The translations under genes were made by a program, and so were the position numbers. From assembly GCA_947500545.1 (NCBI GenBank), contig CANMSO010000002.1:372001-436000 (forward strand): 64,000 nucleotides of DNA. Direction: 5' to 3'. The stretch's first letter is position 1; the number at the start of each line of letters is the position of its first letter. The DNA comes from an uncultured Aquimarina sp. (GTDB lineage: Bacteria > Bacteroidota > Bacteroidia > Flavobacteriales > Flavobacteriaceae). The notes under the pieces were generated by a model. That model had not been told where the DNA came from. It searched no databases and worked only from the letters and a program-made list of their open reading frames with translations. Shown here piece after piece: positions 36,283 through 45,414 of this stretch.

Positions 36283-37608
36283 ATGAGCAGCACCACTGTA
36301 TTTAAAAGATTATTTGAAGTTCAGATATTACATGACTACTTTCTGACTACAATAGATGGGGCTTCTTTTTTTGATAAAAACAAAGCTGACAAACAAGACC
36401 TTATTTCTAAAAAATTACAGCTTGGATCATATAATATTTTAGATTTCTTTGAGATAGAACCACAAGGAGTAACAAAAAAGGTATTAAACGATTATAAGTT
36501 AGTAACCGCACAAACACCTTTGGGTTTTGTAGTAGGAACTGAGGTAGATGTAGTGAGTGAATCTGGTGAAACTCTTTTCAGGCCACGTTTAAAATTTAAA
36601 ACCAATTTAAATCTGACTTTTTCGCTTAGACCAAAAGCTTCATTTTTTAAAAGTATAACAAATATTAGTCTAAGACCACCACTACCGCTAAAATATTATT
36701 TTACAAATAAGGATAAAAAAGAGCTGGAGGAAAACTCATCACCTCCATACAAATCCTTACCTATTTCAGATAAAGTAGGCCGATTTCAAAAAAATAGAGG
36801 CTATGAAATGGGAGCATTAGCAAATTTTAGAGGAAAAATTAAAGAAGCATTACAATATACACTAGTTAGTAATGTCAAGTTTTGGGAAGAAATAGATGAC
36901 AAAAGGTTTGTGAATGATGCTGATAGTACGTTGTTGCCTCATCGATTTACGTATCAAATTACAAAACCTCAGGATATTACCGAGATAAAATTTGTTTTAA
37001 CAAACAAGAACGGGAATGAAATAAAAGTTATTAATAAAACGGGAGATGAAATTCAGCGAAACATCAATATCGATTTTACCAGAGTAGATGAAAATGATGA
37101 GAACTCTGATATTATCCCTTCTGGATTCTATAATCTGAAGGTAAACGTCAATGATACTTCTGACGTAAAATATCCTGTTTATTTAAATGATGACTTATAT
37201 GATAATGATGATTTCGCAATCATAGATATTAGGTTTGACGAAGAAAATTCACCCTTTAGCTTATTAGATTCAGAAGGGTTTCTCACTACTAGAGTAAGCA
37301 CATCCGGAGAAAAAATACCACATCCAATTTTTGAAATAAGGTTCAAAAATAGAAGAACATACTGGAGATATAATAAGGAGGGAGATTTCACTCCTGCAGA
37401 GATAACCGCTACATCGGTTCATTTAGAATATCAGCCAAAACAGTTGGTTTCTCTAAAACCCAAAGCCCTGACATCGGTTTTGGTGCCCTTTAAGAATGGA
37501 ACTTCATTAATGTTGCCGCATCCCAGGATGCCATCTATTAAAGTAGAGCAGGATAGGATTTTCTCGGAGATCTTTATTAATCAATCGAATCGATTATTAA
37601 ATAATTAA
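36283..37608 (+). CDS. eCIS-associated protein of unknown function (cap-adjacent)
   Basis: The 441-aa protein has no signal peptide, membrane segment or recognised domain. It is beta-rich in appearance (LKFKTNLNLTFSLRPKASFF, FVLTNKNGNEIKVINKTGDE, FEIRFKNRRTYWRYN), with a C-terminal VPFKNGTSLMLPHPRMPSI. The gene is tightly coupled to the DUF4255 cap gene (1-nt gap) and followed 26 nt later by the sheath gene. By position it is a candidate for the cap adaptor or another distal-end component described for the Algoriphagus eCIS (AlgoCIS). That assignment is inference; no sequence motif supports it directly. Confidence 0.65.
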   Translation: MSSTTVFKRLFEVQILHDYFLTTIDGASFFDKNKADKQDLISKKLQLGSYNILDFFEIEPQGVTKKVLNDYKLVTAQTPLGFVVGTEVDVVSESGETLFRPRLKFKTNLNLTFSLRPKASFFKSITNISLRPPLPLKYYFTNKDKKELEENSSPPYKSLPISDKVGRFQKNRGYEMGALANFRGKIKEALQYTLVSNVKFWEEIDDKRFVNDADSTLLPHRFTYQITKPQDITEIKFVLTNKNGNEIKVINKTGDEIQRNINIDFTRVDENDENSDIIPSGFYNLKVNVNDTSDVKYPVYLNDDLYDNDDFAIIDIRFDEENSPFSLLDSEGFLTTRVSTSGEKIPHPIFEIRFKNRRTYWRYNKEGDFTPAEITATSVHLEYQPKQLVSLKPKALTSVLVPFKNGTSLMLPHPRMPSIKVEQDRIFSEIFINQSNRLLNN

Positions 37609-37634
37609 AATTAAACTTTAATAAAAATGATATT

Positions 37635-39038
37635 ATGAATTACAAAACACCAGGAGTTTATGTAGAAGAAATTCCGAAGCTTCCGCCATCAATTGCGCAG
37701 GTAGATACCGCAATCCCTGCTTTTATAGGATATACGCAAAAAGCAGAGGATGAAAGAGGTAACTCATTGATCAATGAACCAAAACGAATTAGCTCGTTAT
37801 TAGAATACGAACGTTTTTTCGGAGACCCTTCAATAGAAAAAGATTTATCGGTTTCAATTAATGAAGCGGTAACTCCACCCGTAGTACAAGCTTCTATTGG
37901 AGCTAATGCATCCAAATATAAAATGTATTACGCATTGCAAATGTTTTTTGCCAATGGAGGAGGCCCATGTTGGATTGTTTCTGTTGGAGGATATATAGAG
38001 CCAAGTTTAATCGTTTTTAATGATTTACTAGGGGGTCTGGAAGAGACAGAAAAAGTGGATGAAATCACATTGTATGTATATCCTGATGCACAGGGTTTAG
38101 AGACATTTTCTGATTTTTATAACCTGTTTGGAGAATCAATGGATATGTGCGAAAAGTTGAAAGATCGCTTCGCTGTAATGGACATCTGGCAAGCAAATCC
38201 AGAACCAGATTTATCTGCAGATATTCAAACTATGAGAGATAATACTCCAGCAGTAGAAAATACTGTAAAATACGGAGCCACGTATTTCCCTAATGTAGAG
38301 ACAATCTTGGATTATTATTATGGAGGCGAAGGAGATGGTGATGCAAACGTAACAATTGTAAGCGGAGGCCCATTAGCAGGAACTTTAGCAGAGTTAAAGT
38401 CTAAGGATAATGCACTTTATTTCCAGGCACAGAACGCATTAAGAAATCTACCTATGGAAATGCCTCCATCTCCAGGAGTTGTAGGGCAATATGCCAGTGT
38501 AGATTCTTCAAGAGGAGTTTGGAAAGCTCCTGCAAATGTAAATATGGATTTTGTAATCAAGCCTGTAATCAAAATCACTGATCAGCAACAAGAAGGATTA
38601 AACGTAGATACCACTGCTGGTAAATCGGTAAACGTAATTCGTTCGTTTGTTGGTAGAGGTAATGCAATTATTTGGGGAGCTAGAACCTTAGCAGGGAATA
38701 GTAACGAATGGCGTTATGTTTCTGTAAGACGATTCTTTAATATGGTTGAAGAATCTGTAAAGAAGGCTACAATACAGTTTGTATTTGAACCTAATGATCT
38801 AAATACATGGTCTAGGGTAAAATCTATGATTGATAATTTCCTAGTGCAGCAATGGAGAGCTGGAGCTTTAATGGGAACGACTCCAGAGCAGGCATTTTTT
38901 GTAAAAGTTGGACTTAATGAAACCATGGATGAGGTAGATATCTGGGAAGGTAGAATGATCGTAGAAATAGGTATGGCCGTAGTAAGACCGGCAGAGTTTA
39001 TCATTTTAAGGTTTAGTCATAAAATGTTATCCGAGTAA
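37635..39038 (+). CDS. eCIS contractile sheath protein (Afp2/Pvc2-like)
   Basis: The 467-aa protein has the unmistakable phage tail sheath opening MNYKTPGVYVEEIPKLPPSI, followed by AQVDTAIPAFIGYTQKAE. The C-terminal core holds VWKAPANVNM-like, GNAIIWGARTLAGNSNEWRYVSVRRFFNMVEES and FILRFSHKML. This is the contracting outer cylinder that drives the inner tube forward. Only one sheath gene is present in the window, whereas PVC and Afp clusters have three related sheath genes (2, 3 and 4), so this particle probably uses a single sheath protein. It is complete. Confidence 0.95.
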   Translation: MNYKTPGVYVEEIPKLPPSIAQVDTAIPAFIGYTQKAEDERGNSLINEPKRISSLLEYERFFGDPSIEKDLSVSINEAVTPPVVQASIGANASKYKMYYALQMFFANGGGPCWIVSVGGYIEPSLIVFNDLLGGLEETEKVDEITLYVYPDAQGLETFSDFYNLFGESMDMCEKLKDRFAVMDIWQANPEPDLSADIQTMRDNTPAVENTVKYGATYFPNVETILDYYYGGEGDGDANVTIVSGGPLAGTLAELKSKDNALYFQAQNALRNLPMEMPPSPGVVGQYASVDSSRGVWKAPANVNMDFVIKPVIKITDQQQEGLNVDTTAGKSVNVIRSFVGRGNAIIWGARTLAGNSNEWRYVSVRRFFNMVEESVKKATIQFVFEPNDLNTWSRVKSMIDNFLVQQWRAGALMGTTPEQAFFVKVGLNETMDEVDIWEGRMIVEIGMAVVRPAEFIILRFSHKMLSE

Positions 39039-39065
39039 AATCTATAAACATTAAAAAAATCAAAT

Positions 39066-39977
39066 ATGGCCATTAATAATAATAATGACGGAAGTAATTT
39101 ACGAAGTGCCGATACGGTGATTTGTGAAAGTCTGAGAGTCATTAAAAACGATAAGAAAACTGCAAAAAGTATGCAGGCTGCCAGTGAAACACTTAGAAAA
39201 TCTAAAAAGGCAGCACGCAGATATAAAATATGCGGTTTAGATAAAGCTGAAGAATCCAACGGAGTATATCAGGATATTATGAGTTGTGTTACCATCGGGA
39301 ACTACAAAAAGACAGAGGTAATTCAAAAAAATATAGAGGAGTATACAAAGAAAGATGATGAAATCGAAAACTTGATTAAAGAGTCTTCGAAACTCTTGAA
39401 TGAAATGAGAGTTAAAATAGAAGATGCACATAATGCTGCCTGCGCTATGTCAAATTGTTTTAAAAACAAGATTTTACCTAAATCTGGTAAATCAACAAAG
39501 GACGGCGAAAAAGCAGATGTTCATGATGAGTTACAAGAGATTTTGCAAAAGACAAAGGAGCTGGATGAAAAAGGGCAAAATGCCTTTGAATCTGCTGTGA
39601 CAATAGCCGGAATCCAAACTTTTACTAATGCACATAGCCTTAAAAGTTTTATGGATAAGCTAACAGCGGCTATGAATGATTTTAAAAGCACAGTAGAGGG
39701 CAATATTAATTCTACATCTGAAGATGTAGCAAATTGCAGAGAAGAACTTAATGTAATTGTTGAAGAGTTAGCACAGGTTGTCTGTGATAAAAAATCATAC
39801 GCTGTCACTCATGAAGGTCTAGAATGTGTCATAGATTATGTGTGTAAAGGAGAATATGACGACGATCTTATCGACTTATGTAGAGATGTCAAAGACTGTT
39901 ACGAATCTGATCATGGAGGCTATGATGAGAGAAAGAAAGACAGAGGTAAAAAAAGACAAACAAAAGACATGGATTAG
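39066..39977 (+). CDS. eCIS-locus helical cysteine-containing protein 1
   Basis: The 303-aa hydrophilic protein lies between the sheath and tube genes. It has no signal peptide or membrane helix. Most of its length is predicted alpha-helical with heptad-like charged runs (VIQKNIEEYTKKDDEIENLI, LDEKGQNAFESAVTIAG), and it has several Cys residues concentrated in the C-terminal third (VANCREELNV, QVVCDKKSY, LECVIDYVCKGEYDDD). It ends with a basic KKDRGKKRQTKDMD tail. I recognise no family. The next gene encodes a protein of similar length, composition and Cys spacing, so the two may be diverged paralogues. Location suggests a structural or assembly role. Confidence 0.7.
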   Translation: MAINNNNDGSNLRSADTVICESLRVIKNDKKTAKSMQAASETLRKSKKAARRYKICGLDKAEESNGVYQDIMSCVTIGNYKKTEVIQKNIEEYTKKDDEIENLIKESSKLLNEMRVKIEDAHNAACAMSNCFKNKILPKSGKSTKDGEKADVHDELQEILQKTKELDEKGQNAFESAVTIAGIQTFTNAHSLKSFMDKLTAAMNDFKSTVEGNINSTSEDVANCREELNVIVEELAQVVCDKKSYAVTHEGLECVIDYVCKGEYDDDLIDLCRDVKDCYESDHGGYDERKKDRGKKRQTKDMD

Positions 39978-40007
39978 TAAATATCAATAATTAGAAAAAA
40001 AGTAATC

Positions 40008-40982
40008 ATGATAGATTTTTTGAAAGACAAAACTTGCTGCCACGAAGGGGGCACAGATGATCCTGAAGCTCAAGACTGCTTGGATAAGTGGAGAGATAAG
40101 CTAGAAGAAGTCACCAATGAATATAATGAGTTAAGTGCAGAGACAGCCAAAGATGAAGAAGAATATTTAAACTCATATGGCTGGCAAAAGAGACTTGAAA
40201 ACTGGAATGAAATAATTAAGAATGCAGATGATAAAGCCGACGTCGTTGTAAAAGAATTAGAGTTCTTTTTAGAGCAAGCCAAGTTAGTCTGTGATAATTC
40301 TGAGAATACAACCGACGCTTTAGAAAAATTACTGGGGTTAGTTAAGTCAATTTTTGATTGCTTCTTTACGTATGAACAACATAAAGAAGGATTAAAAGAA
40401 AAAGTTGCAAACTTTAAAAAGGCAATCGAGTGCCTTAAAAATGCAAGTGATGAGGATAAAGCCGAGGTGATAAAATGCATAGAGACATACGAACAAAAGA
40501 TAATTCTTGTATGCGATATGCAGGATGCGGTTTTAACCAAGTTGCTAGAGACTTTTAAATGTGCTAATCTTTTGTCTGCAGCAATATGCGGATATGGTGG
40601 TCTAGAAGATAAATTAGACGACATAATGGAAGATTTTAATGGAGATAATTCTCCTGGAGAAATCTATACAAGCGAAGAAGGTGGAGGAGATGATGATGAT
40701 GATAAGAAGAAGGTAAAACCTCATAAAAAATCACGTCATCACGATCATTATTATCTATATCCATGTAATGATAAGGTAGTAAAACCTATGCCAACATTTC
40801 CTATTTGTGATAGCCAATATTATAAAGACTTAGCAAAAGATCTTGAAAAGGCAAAGGATAAAACATACAGCCTAAAAGTGGAATGGATAAAAAGTAAGAA
40901 AAAGAGTGATAAATATTTATCACATAGGACAAGTCTTACCGAAGCAATTACAGCGGCAGAGGCAGCAGAAAGTGCAAAATGA
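40008..40982 (+). CDS. eCIS-locus helical cysteine-containing protein 2
   Basis: The 324-aa hydrophilic protein has helix-rich segments (WKLEEV-like, WNEIIKNADDKADVVVKELE, ALEKLLGLVKSIFDCFFTYE) and Cys residues in short motifs (KTCCHEGG, KLVCDNSENT, CANLLSAAICGYGG). A central acidic low-complexity patch (GGGDDDDDKKKVKPHKKSR, then HHDHYY) separates the halves and could be flexible. It has no signal peptide and no known domain. With the neighbouring 303-aa gene it forms a pair unique to the sheath-tube interval here. Similar helical content, length and Cys placement (V-CD...) hint at common ancestry, but this needs alignment. Confidence 0.7.
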   Translation: MIDFLKDKTCCHEGGTDDPEAQDCLDKWRDKLEEVTNEYNELSAETAKDEEEYLNSYGWQKRLENWNEIIKNADDKADVVVKELEFFLEQAKLVCDNSENTTDALEKLLGLVKSIFDCFFTYEQHKEGLKEKVANFKKAIECLKNASDEDKAEVIKCIETYEQKIILVCDMQDAVLTKLLETFKCANLLSAAICGYGGLEDKLDDIMEDFNGDNSPGEIYTSEEGGGDDDDDKKKVKPHKKSRHHDHYYLYPCNDKVVKPMPTFPICDSQYYKDLAKDLEKAKDKTYSLKVEWIKSKKKSDKYLSHRTSLTEAITAAEAAESAK

Positions 40983-41022
40983 TTTTTAAAATTTAAAAGT
41001 ATAAATACTAAAAAAAGAAAAT

Positions 41023-41490
41023 ATGGCAGCAATAGGAGACTATCCATTACCAAAGTTTCATTTTCAAGTTGAATGGGGTGATGGTTTTCGTATCGGATTT
41101 ACTGAAGTTAGTGGATTGGATTTTGAAACCGAAGTTATAGAATATAGAGAAGGTAGTAATAAAAAATATAACAAAACAAAGCAACCTGGCTTAACTAAGT
41201 ATAGTAATGTAACTCTAAAAAGAGGAACATTTGAGGGAGATTTCGACTTCTTTACAGAATGGCAAAAAACGTATTTATTCCAAGAAGGTAATGATACTGG
41301 ATCTATTTTTAGACGCCCGGTTACTATTAAGTTATTGAATGAAAATCACGAACCAATCATTACTTGGATTCTGGAAAATGCATGGCCAAGTAAAGTGCAA
41401 TCTACAGATTTGAAAGCCGATGCTAATGAAGTAGCAATAGAAACTATGGAGCTTGTACATGAAGGGTTAACCATCTTAGAAGCTAAGTAG
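41023..41490 (+). CDS. eCIS inner tube protein 1 (Afp1/Pvc1-like)
   Basis: The 155-aa phage T4 gp19-like tail tube protein opens PLPKFHFQVEWGDGFRIGFTEVSGLDFETEVIEYREG, continues with GLTKYSNVTLKRGTFEGDFDFFTEW and ends ELVHEGLTILEAK. These are the standard Afp1/Pvc1 features of the stacked inner tube. It follows the two unknown helical genes and directly precedes a second tube gene. Confidence 0.93.
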   Translation: MAAIGDYPLPKFHFQVEWGDGFRIGFTEVSGLDFETEVIEYREGSNKKYNKTKQPGLTKYSNVTLKRGTFEGDFDFFTEWQKTYLFQEGNDTGSIFRRPVTIKLLNENHEPIITWILENAWPSKVQSTDLKADANEVAIETMELVHEGLTILEAK

Positions 41491-41523
41491 TATTTTTTAT
41501 AATCATAGAGTCAATCAGTTAAA

Positions 41524-42000
41524 ATGCATCAAATAGTTGGTTTTCATTTTAAGGTATCTTTTCTAAACCTGCCAGATGGTAAGGATGTAGATGTACGATT
41601 TCAATCCGTAACAGGTCTGGACGTTCAAATCGAAAAAGAAACTTTTAAGGAAGGAGGAGAGAATAGGTTTGAGCATAGTATCCCCGGAAGGAGAAAATAT
41701 ACTACACTAACACTTAAAAGAGGAATCCTTAGTCCCAAAGATTCGGGATTAACGACATGGTGCCAAAAAGCCTTTAGAGATCAGTATAATAATAAAAGTA
41801 ATGAGAAGAATATTGTACCAATTGGTACCGTAAATATAGAATTACTTAATGAGGATCATGTTGTACTGATGCAATGGGAACTTTCACACGTATGGCCCGT
41901 AAGCTGGAAAGTAGGAGAGCTCAATGCAGAAAGAGGAGAAGTACTTATTGAAACATTTGAGCTGAACTATAACTATTTTAATTTGGTTGCTATAAGTTAA
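41524..42000 (+). CDS. eCIS inner tube initiator protein 2 (Afp5/Pvc5-like)
   Basis: The 158-aa paralogue of the preceding tube protein has the same fold signals: HFKVSFLN, VRFQSVTGLDVQIEKETFKEGG, RKYTTLTLKRGILSPK, and ETFELNYNYFNLV. In PVC and Afp the second tube protein forms the baseplate-proximal starter ring joining tube and spike. It is divergent from tube protein 1, consistent with that role. A DUF5908 gene begins 13 nt after it. Confidence 0.88.
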   Translation: MHQIVGFHFKVSFLNLPDGKDVDVRFQSVTGLDVQIEKETFKEGGENRFEHSIPGRRKYTTLTLKRGILSPKDSGLTTWCQKAFRDQYNNKSNEKNIVPIGTVNIELLNEDHVVLMQWELSHVWPVSWKVGELNAERGEVLIETFELNYNYFNLVAIS

Positions 42001-42013
42001 AAATCAATAAGTT

Positions 42014-42172
42014 ATGCCAATAGAAATTCGAGAATTGATTATTAAAACTACTGTTAATAATGATGGTAATGTTTCAAATGAAAGAGGAGTGTCTGGTAAT
42101 AAGAAGGAGTCTAATATTGATGAAATAGTTGAAAAAGTTTTTGAGATTATAAAAGAAAAATCAGAAAGATAA
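42014..42172 (+). CDS. DUF5908 family protein (Afp6-position small protein)
   Basis: This 52-aa gene lies between the second tube gene and the LysM gene. It opens MPIEIRELIIKTTVNN, the family-typical start of DUF5908, continues with a polar segment (GVSGNKKESNIDEIVEKVFE) and ends IKEKSER. The TAA stop overlaps the next ATG (TAATG), implying translational coupling. DUF5908 proteins occur at this position in Bacteroidota eCIS and contractile clusters. Their exact role is not known; the position equals Afp6, a small baseplate-associated component. Confidence 0.85.
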   Translation: MPIEIRELIIKTTVNNDGNVSNERGVSGNKKESNIDEIVEKVFEIIKEKSER

Positions 42173-42879
42173 TGGAAAATTCCGGACAATTAATAAAGGT
42201 TTTAATCCACGTTTTCGATGACGAAGTTTATAATAAAAAATCCAATATAAGCCCAAATCCTATTTCATTACCCGTAAACCCCGAAAGCTTTACTAAGAAT
42301 TTTAAGATCGAAGTAAATAGTGATCAGGGACAAGGTAGTCAAAATTCAGATCCTAAATTTAGTAAGACACCTCCAAAAGAGCTGAAACTAGATTTTATTT
42401 TTGATGGTACTAATACCATCGAAGGATACAAATACAATGGAGATAAGCGCTCTGTTAAAGATCAAATAGAATTTTTTTTGAGCGCTGTATATAATTTAAA
42501 CGGAGAGATTCATAAACCCCATTTCTTAAAATTGATATGGGGAGATGGTATTAAGTTTCAAGGAATCCTAACAAATTTAGATTTGAACTATATGTTGTTC
42601 GAATCAAATGGAGACCCATTAAGAGTTAAGGCTAGTGCCACGTTTTTGCAATATATAGGACAAAGAGAACGTACAGCTATAGAGAAAAAAGAGTCTCCTG
42701 ATTTAACGCATTCTAGACAGGTAAAAGCAGGAGATCGTTTGGATAATATGACCAATGAGATTTATAATAGCACGAAGTATGTTACCCAGATTGCAAAAGT
42801 AAATGGCCTTACCTCCTTTCGAAAAGTAATTCCTGGTAGAGAATTAATTTTTCCACCACTAGACAAGACAAGCTCATGA
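42172..42879 (+). CDS. eCIS baseplate adaptor, LysM protein (Afp7/Pvc7-like)
   Basis: The 235-aa protein has an N-terminal CIS tube-adaptor domain (FKIEVNSDQGQGSQNSDPKF, LKLDFIFDGTNTIEGYKYNG) and a C-terminal LysM domain (about 183-232: QVKAGDRLDNMTNEIYNSTK, VNGLTSFRKVIPGRELIFPP). Afp7-like proteins connect the tube to the spike hub, similar to T4 gp53. Its start overlaps the DUF5908 stop, and its stop overlaps the VgrG start (ATGA), so translation is coupled on both sides. Confidence 0.9.
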   Translation: MENSGQLIKVLIHVFDDEVYNKKSNISPNPISLPVNPESFTKNFKIEVNSDQGQGSQNSDPKFSKTPPKELKLDFIFDGTNTIEGYKYNGDKRSVKDQIEFFLSAVYNLNGEIHKPHFLKLIWGDGIKFQGILTNLDLNYMLFESNGDPLRVKASATFLQYIGQRERTAIEKKESPDLTHSRQVKAGDRLDNMTNEIYNSTKYVTQIAKVNGLTSFRKVIPGRELIFPPLDKTSS

Positions 42880-44666
42880 ATGATCGAGAAATACCTGTTG
42901 AGGCAGAACATAATGTAACCACATTTGATATTCTTATTAATGGTCAGGTCGTAGATCCGGGATATCAGGTATTGTCTATTTCTATTTCAAAAGAAATAAA
43001 TAGGTTACCTACGGCCAAGGTTATTCTTAAAGATGGGGATTCTGCTGCCGAAACTTTTCAGATAAGTGAGCAAGAAGAATTTTTACCAGGAAAATCTATA
43101 GTATTAAAAATAGGACGTGATAGCGAAAACAAGCAATTATTTAAGGGTGTTATTGTAAAACATGCAATAAAAGTATTTGAATCAGGTGAAACGAGATTGA
43201 CATTAGAATGTAGAGATGAAGCTGTTAAAATGACATTAGGGCGTCATAATTTTTATTACGAAGAACGAAAAGACAGTGAGATTTTAGAAGAAGTAATAGG
43301 TAGATATTCCGGATTGAGCAAGGATGTTGAAGCCACTACCATTACCCATCTCGAAATGGTTCAATATCATGTTTCAGATTGGGATTTTATGTTACTTCGT
43401 GCCCAGGCTAATGCAAAGTTAGTTATGGTAGATGATGGGAAAATAACGATCAAAGCGCCAGAAACTAATGAAGATGCAGCAATAGCTGTGCTATTTGGAT
43501 CTACACTCATTGATTTTGAGGCAGAAATGGATGCAAGAAACCAATGGAAATCTGTTGAAGCAAAATCTTGGGATTATGGTGGTCAGGATATGTTCGAACA
43601 TACCACAGATAGTGTGCCCATTAATGAATTAGGAAATGTTAATGGTAATGCACTAGCAAATGATATTAGTCCGGAAAAATTTGAACTTAGACATTCGGGT
43701 CAGGCAATAGCAGAAGAATTACAAGAATGGACCAAATCTACAATGCAAACAAGTAGGCTGTCCAAGATTAGAGGAAGAGCAAAATTTATAGGTTTTGGGG
43801 AAATTAAACCAGGCCAGATGATCGAGCTACAAGGATTGGGAGCTCGATTTACAGGAAATGCTTACGTTTCTGCAGTAAAACAAGAAGTACATAATGGGTC
43901 TTGGTATACTCAGGTACAATTTGGGCTTAGTCCTGATTGTTATTCTCATATACATCAGGATGTTGTAGATATGCCTGCTTCAGGATTGATACCTGCAATT
44001 AATGGGTTACAGATTGGCAAAGTGGTCCAATTAGAGAATGATCCAGATGGAGAAAACAGGATATTAGTAAGACTTCCCATAATCGATAATTCGGCAAGAG
44101 GAGTTTGGGCTCGTGTTTCAACATTAGATGCGGGTAGTGCAGATGACGGAGTTGCAGGACGAGGTTCTTTTTTTCTTCCAGAAATCGAAGATGAGGTTAT
44201 TGTTGGATTCATAAATGATGATCCCAGAGATGCCGTTGTACTTGGGATGGTGCATAGTAGTGCAAAACCAGCCCCAATAGAGGCACAAGATGTGAATCAT
44301 GAAAAAGGTTTTGTAACACGTTCCGGAATGCGATTACATTTTCATGATGAAACTAAAACGATTACAGTAGATACTCCAGAAGGAAACAGGATCGTATTGG
44401 ATGAAGATAGTACATCAATTACAATTGAAGATCAAAATCAAAATATAGCAGTTATGGACCCGGATGGGATTTCAATCAACAGTCCGGGCGATATCAAAAT
44501 TGAAGCTTCAGGAAATATAGATATTAAGGCAGGAATGAATATGACGTTAGAAGCTACCCAAATCTCGGCAAAAGCAAGTGCAAGTATGGAAGTCAAAGGC
44601 GCAACAACAAAAGTTACGGCAGATGGAATTACAGAGGTAAAGGGGTCACTAGTAAATATAAACTAA
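42876..44666 (+). CDS. eCIS spike hub protein, VgrG/gp27-gp5-like (Afp8/Pvc8-like)
   Basis: The 596-aa protein starts with a phage late control D/VgrG hub domain (about 1-370: TRLTLECRDEAVKM, YHVSDWDFMLLRAQANAKLV, SGQAIAEELQEWTKSTMQTS), followed by a gp5-type OB-fold (about 378-475: IGKVVQLENDPDGENRILVR, RVSTLDAG, DEVIVGFINDDPRDAVVLGM). The C-terminus is a regular beta-helix needle (DIKIEASGNIDIKAGMNMTL, ISAKASASMEVKGATTKVTA). It forms the trimeric spike at the tube tip. The PAAR gene follows 13 nt later. Confidence 0.94.
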   Translation: MNDREIPVEAEHNVTTFDILINGQVVDPGYQVLSISISKEINRLPTAKVILKDGDSAAETFQISEQEEFLPGKSIVLKIGRDSENKQLFKGVIVKHAIKVFESGETRLTLECRDEAVKMTLGRHNFYYEERKDSEILEEVIGRYSGLSKDVEATTITHLEMVQYHVSDWDFMLLRAQANAKLVMVDDGKITIKAPETNEDAAIAVLFGSTLIDFEAEMDARNQWKSVEAKSWDYGGQDMFEHTTDSVPINELGNVNGNALANDISPEKFELRHSGQAIAEELQEWTKSTMQTSRLSKIRGRAKFIGFGEIKPGQMIELQGLGARFTGNAYVSAVKQEVHNGSWYTQVQFGLSPDCYSHIHQDVVDMPASGLIPAINGLQIGKVVQLENDPDGENRILVRLPIIDNSARGVWARVSTLDAGSADDGVAGRGSFFLPEIEDEVIVGFINDDPRDAVVLGMVHSSAKPAPIEAQDVNHEKGFVTRSGMRLHFHDETKTITVDTPEGNRIVLDEDSTSITIEDQNQNIAVMDPDGISINSPGDIKIEASGNIDIKAGMNMTLEATQISAKASASMEVKGATTKVTADGITEVKGSLVNIN

Positions 44667-44679
44667 TAAAAAAGAAACA

Positions 44680-44970
44680 ATGCCACCAGCAGCAAGAATA
44701 GCAGATTTACATACATGTCCATTATCAAGTGGACCAGTACCTCATGTAGGAGGACCTATAACTGGTCCATCAGTACCTACAGTATTAATTGGCGGGATGC
44801 CGGCGGCAGTGGTTGGTGATATATGCGTATGTGTTGGGCCACCCGATACAATTGTCAAAGGGTCCGGAACAGTACTTATTGGAGGCAAACCTGCGGCTAG
44901 AATGGGAGATTCTACTGCGCATTCGGGGGTTATCGTTCAAGGCTATCCTACAGTAATGATAGGAGGATAA
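44680..44970 (+). CDS. PAAR domain spike-tip protein
   Basis: The 96-aa PAAR protein caps the VgrG needle with a metal-bound cone. It begins MPPAARIADLHTCPL and contains two copies of VLIGGxPAA (VLIGGMPAAVVGDICVC, VLIGGKPAARMGDSTAHSG). His11, His22, Cys residues around 48-50 and the late His (TAHSG) are likely metal ligands. It has no extension domain, so the cargo is not fused to the tip here. It corresponds to Afp10 by function, though this cluster has it before gp25. Confidence 0.93.
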   Translation: MPPAARIADLHTCPLSSGPVPHVGGPITGPSVPTVLIGGMPAAVVGDICVCVGPPDTIVKGSGTVLIGGKPAARMGDSTAHSGVIVQGYPTVMIGG

Positions 44971-44980
44971 AAAGAAAGAC

Positions 44981-45403
44981 ATGAACACAAATAAAGAATA
45001 TTTAGGTACAGGGTGGTCATTTCCACCAACTTTTGACAAAGAAAGCCAAACTGTAAACTTGGTCAGTGCCGAAAAAGATATCGAAGAAAGTCTTGAAATA
45101 TTACTTTCTACAAGCCTAGGAGAGCGCGTAATGCAGCCAGAATATGGATGCAATCTAAAGGATTATCAATTCGAAAGTATAAATAGCTCATTGATTGGTT
45201 TTCTAAAGGATTTGGTGGAGAGAGCAATTTTATTTTATGAATCAAGAATAAAATTGGAAAGAGTTGACATTACAGAGGCAGATTCTGTAGAAATATTTGA
45301 GGGATTATTAAAGATTACTGTGCATTATGAGATTGAAGGGACTAACACCCGGTATAATTTTGTGTACGATTTTTATTTAAGAGAAGCGGATCAAGGGATA
45401 TAA
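44981..45403 (+). CDS. eCIS baseplate protein, gp25-like (Afp9/Pvc9-like)
   Basis: The 140-aa protein shows the gp25/GPW family signature: IEESLEILLSTSLGERVMQP, EYGCNLKDYQFESI, LKDLVERAILFYESRI, LERVDI. gp25 is part of the inner baseplate that nucleates sheath assembly. It is bracketed by the PAAR gene (10 nt) and the giant baseplate gene (11 nt). Confidence 0.92.
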   Translation: MNTNKEYLGTGWSFPPTFDKESQTVNLVSAEKDIEESLEILLSTSLGERVMQPEYGCNLKDYQFESINSSLIGFLKDLVERAILFYESRIKLERVDITEADSVEIFEGLLKITVHYEIEGTNTRYNFVYDFYLREADQGI

Positions 45404-45414
45404 AAAACAAGTAG

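Noticed and set aside
35646..45403. Type VI secretion system
   Set aside because: There are no membrane-complex genes (TssJLM) or ClpV, while DUF4255, a sheath of the phage type, LysM adaptor, CIS tape measure and DUF4157 proteins fit eCIS.
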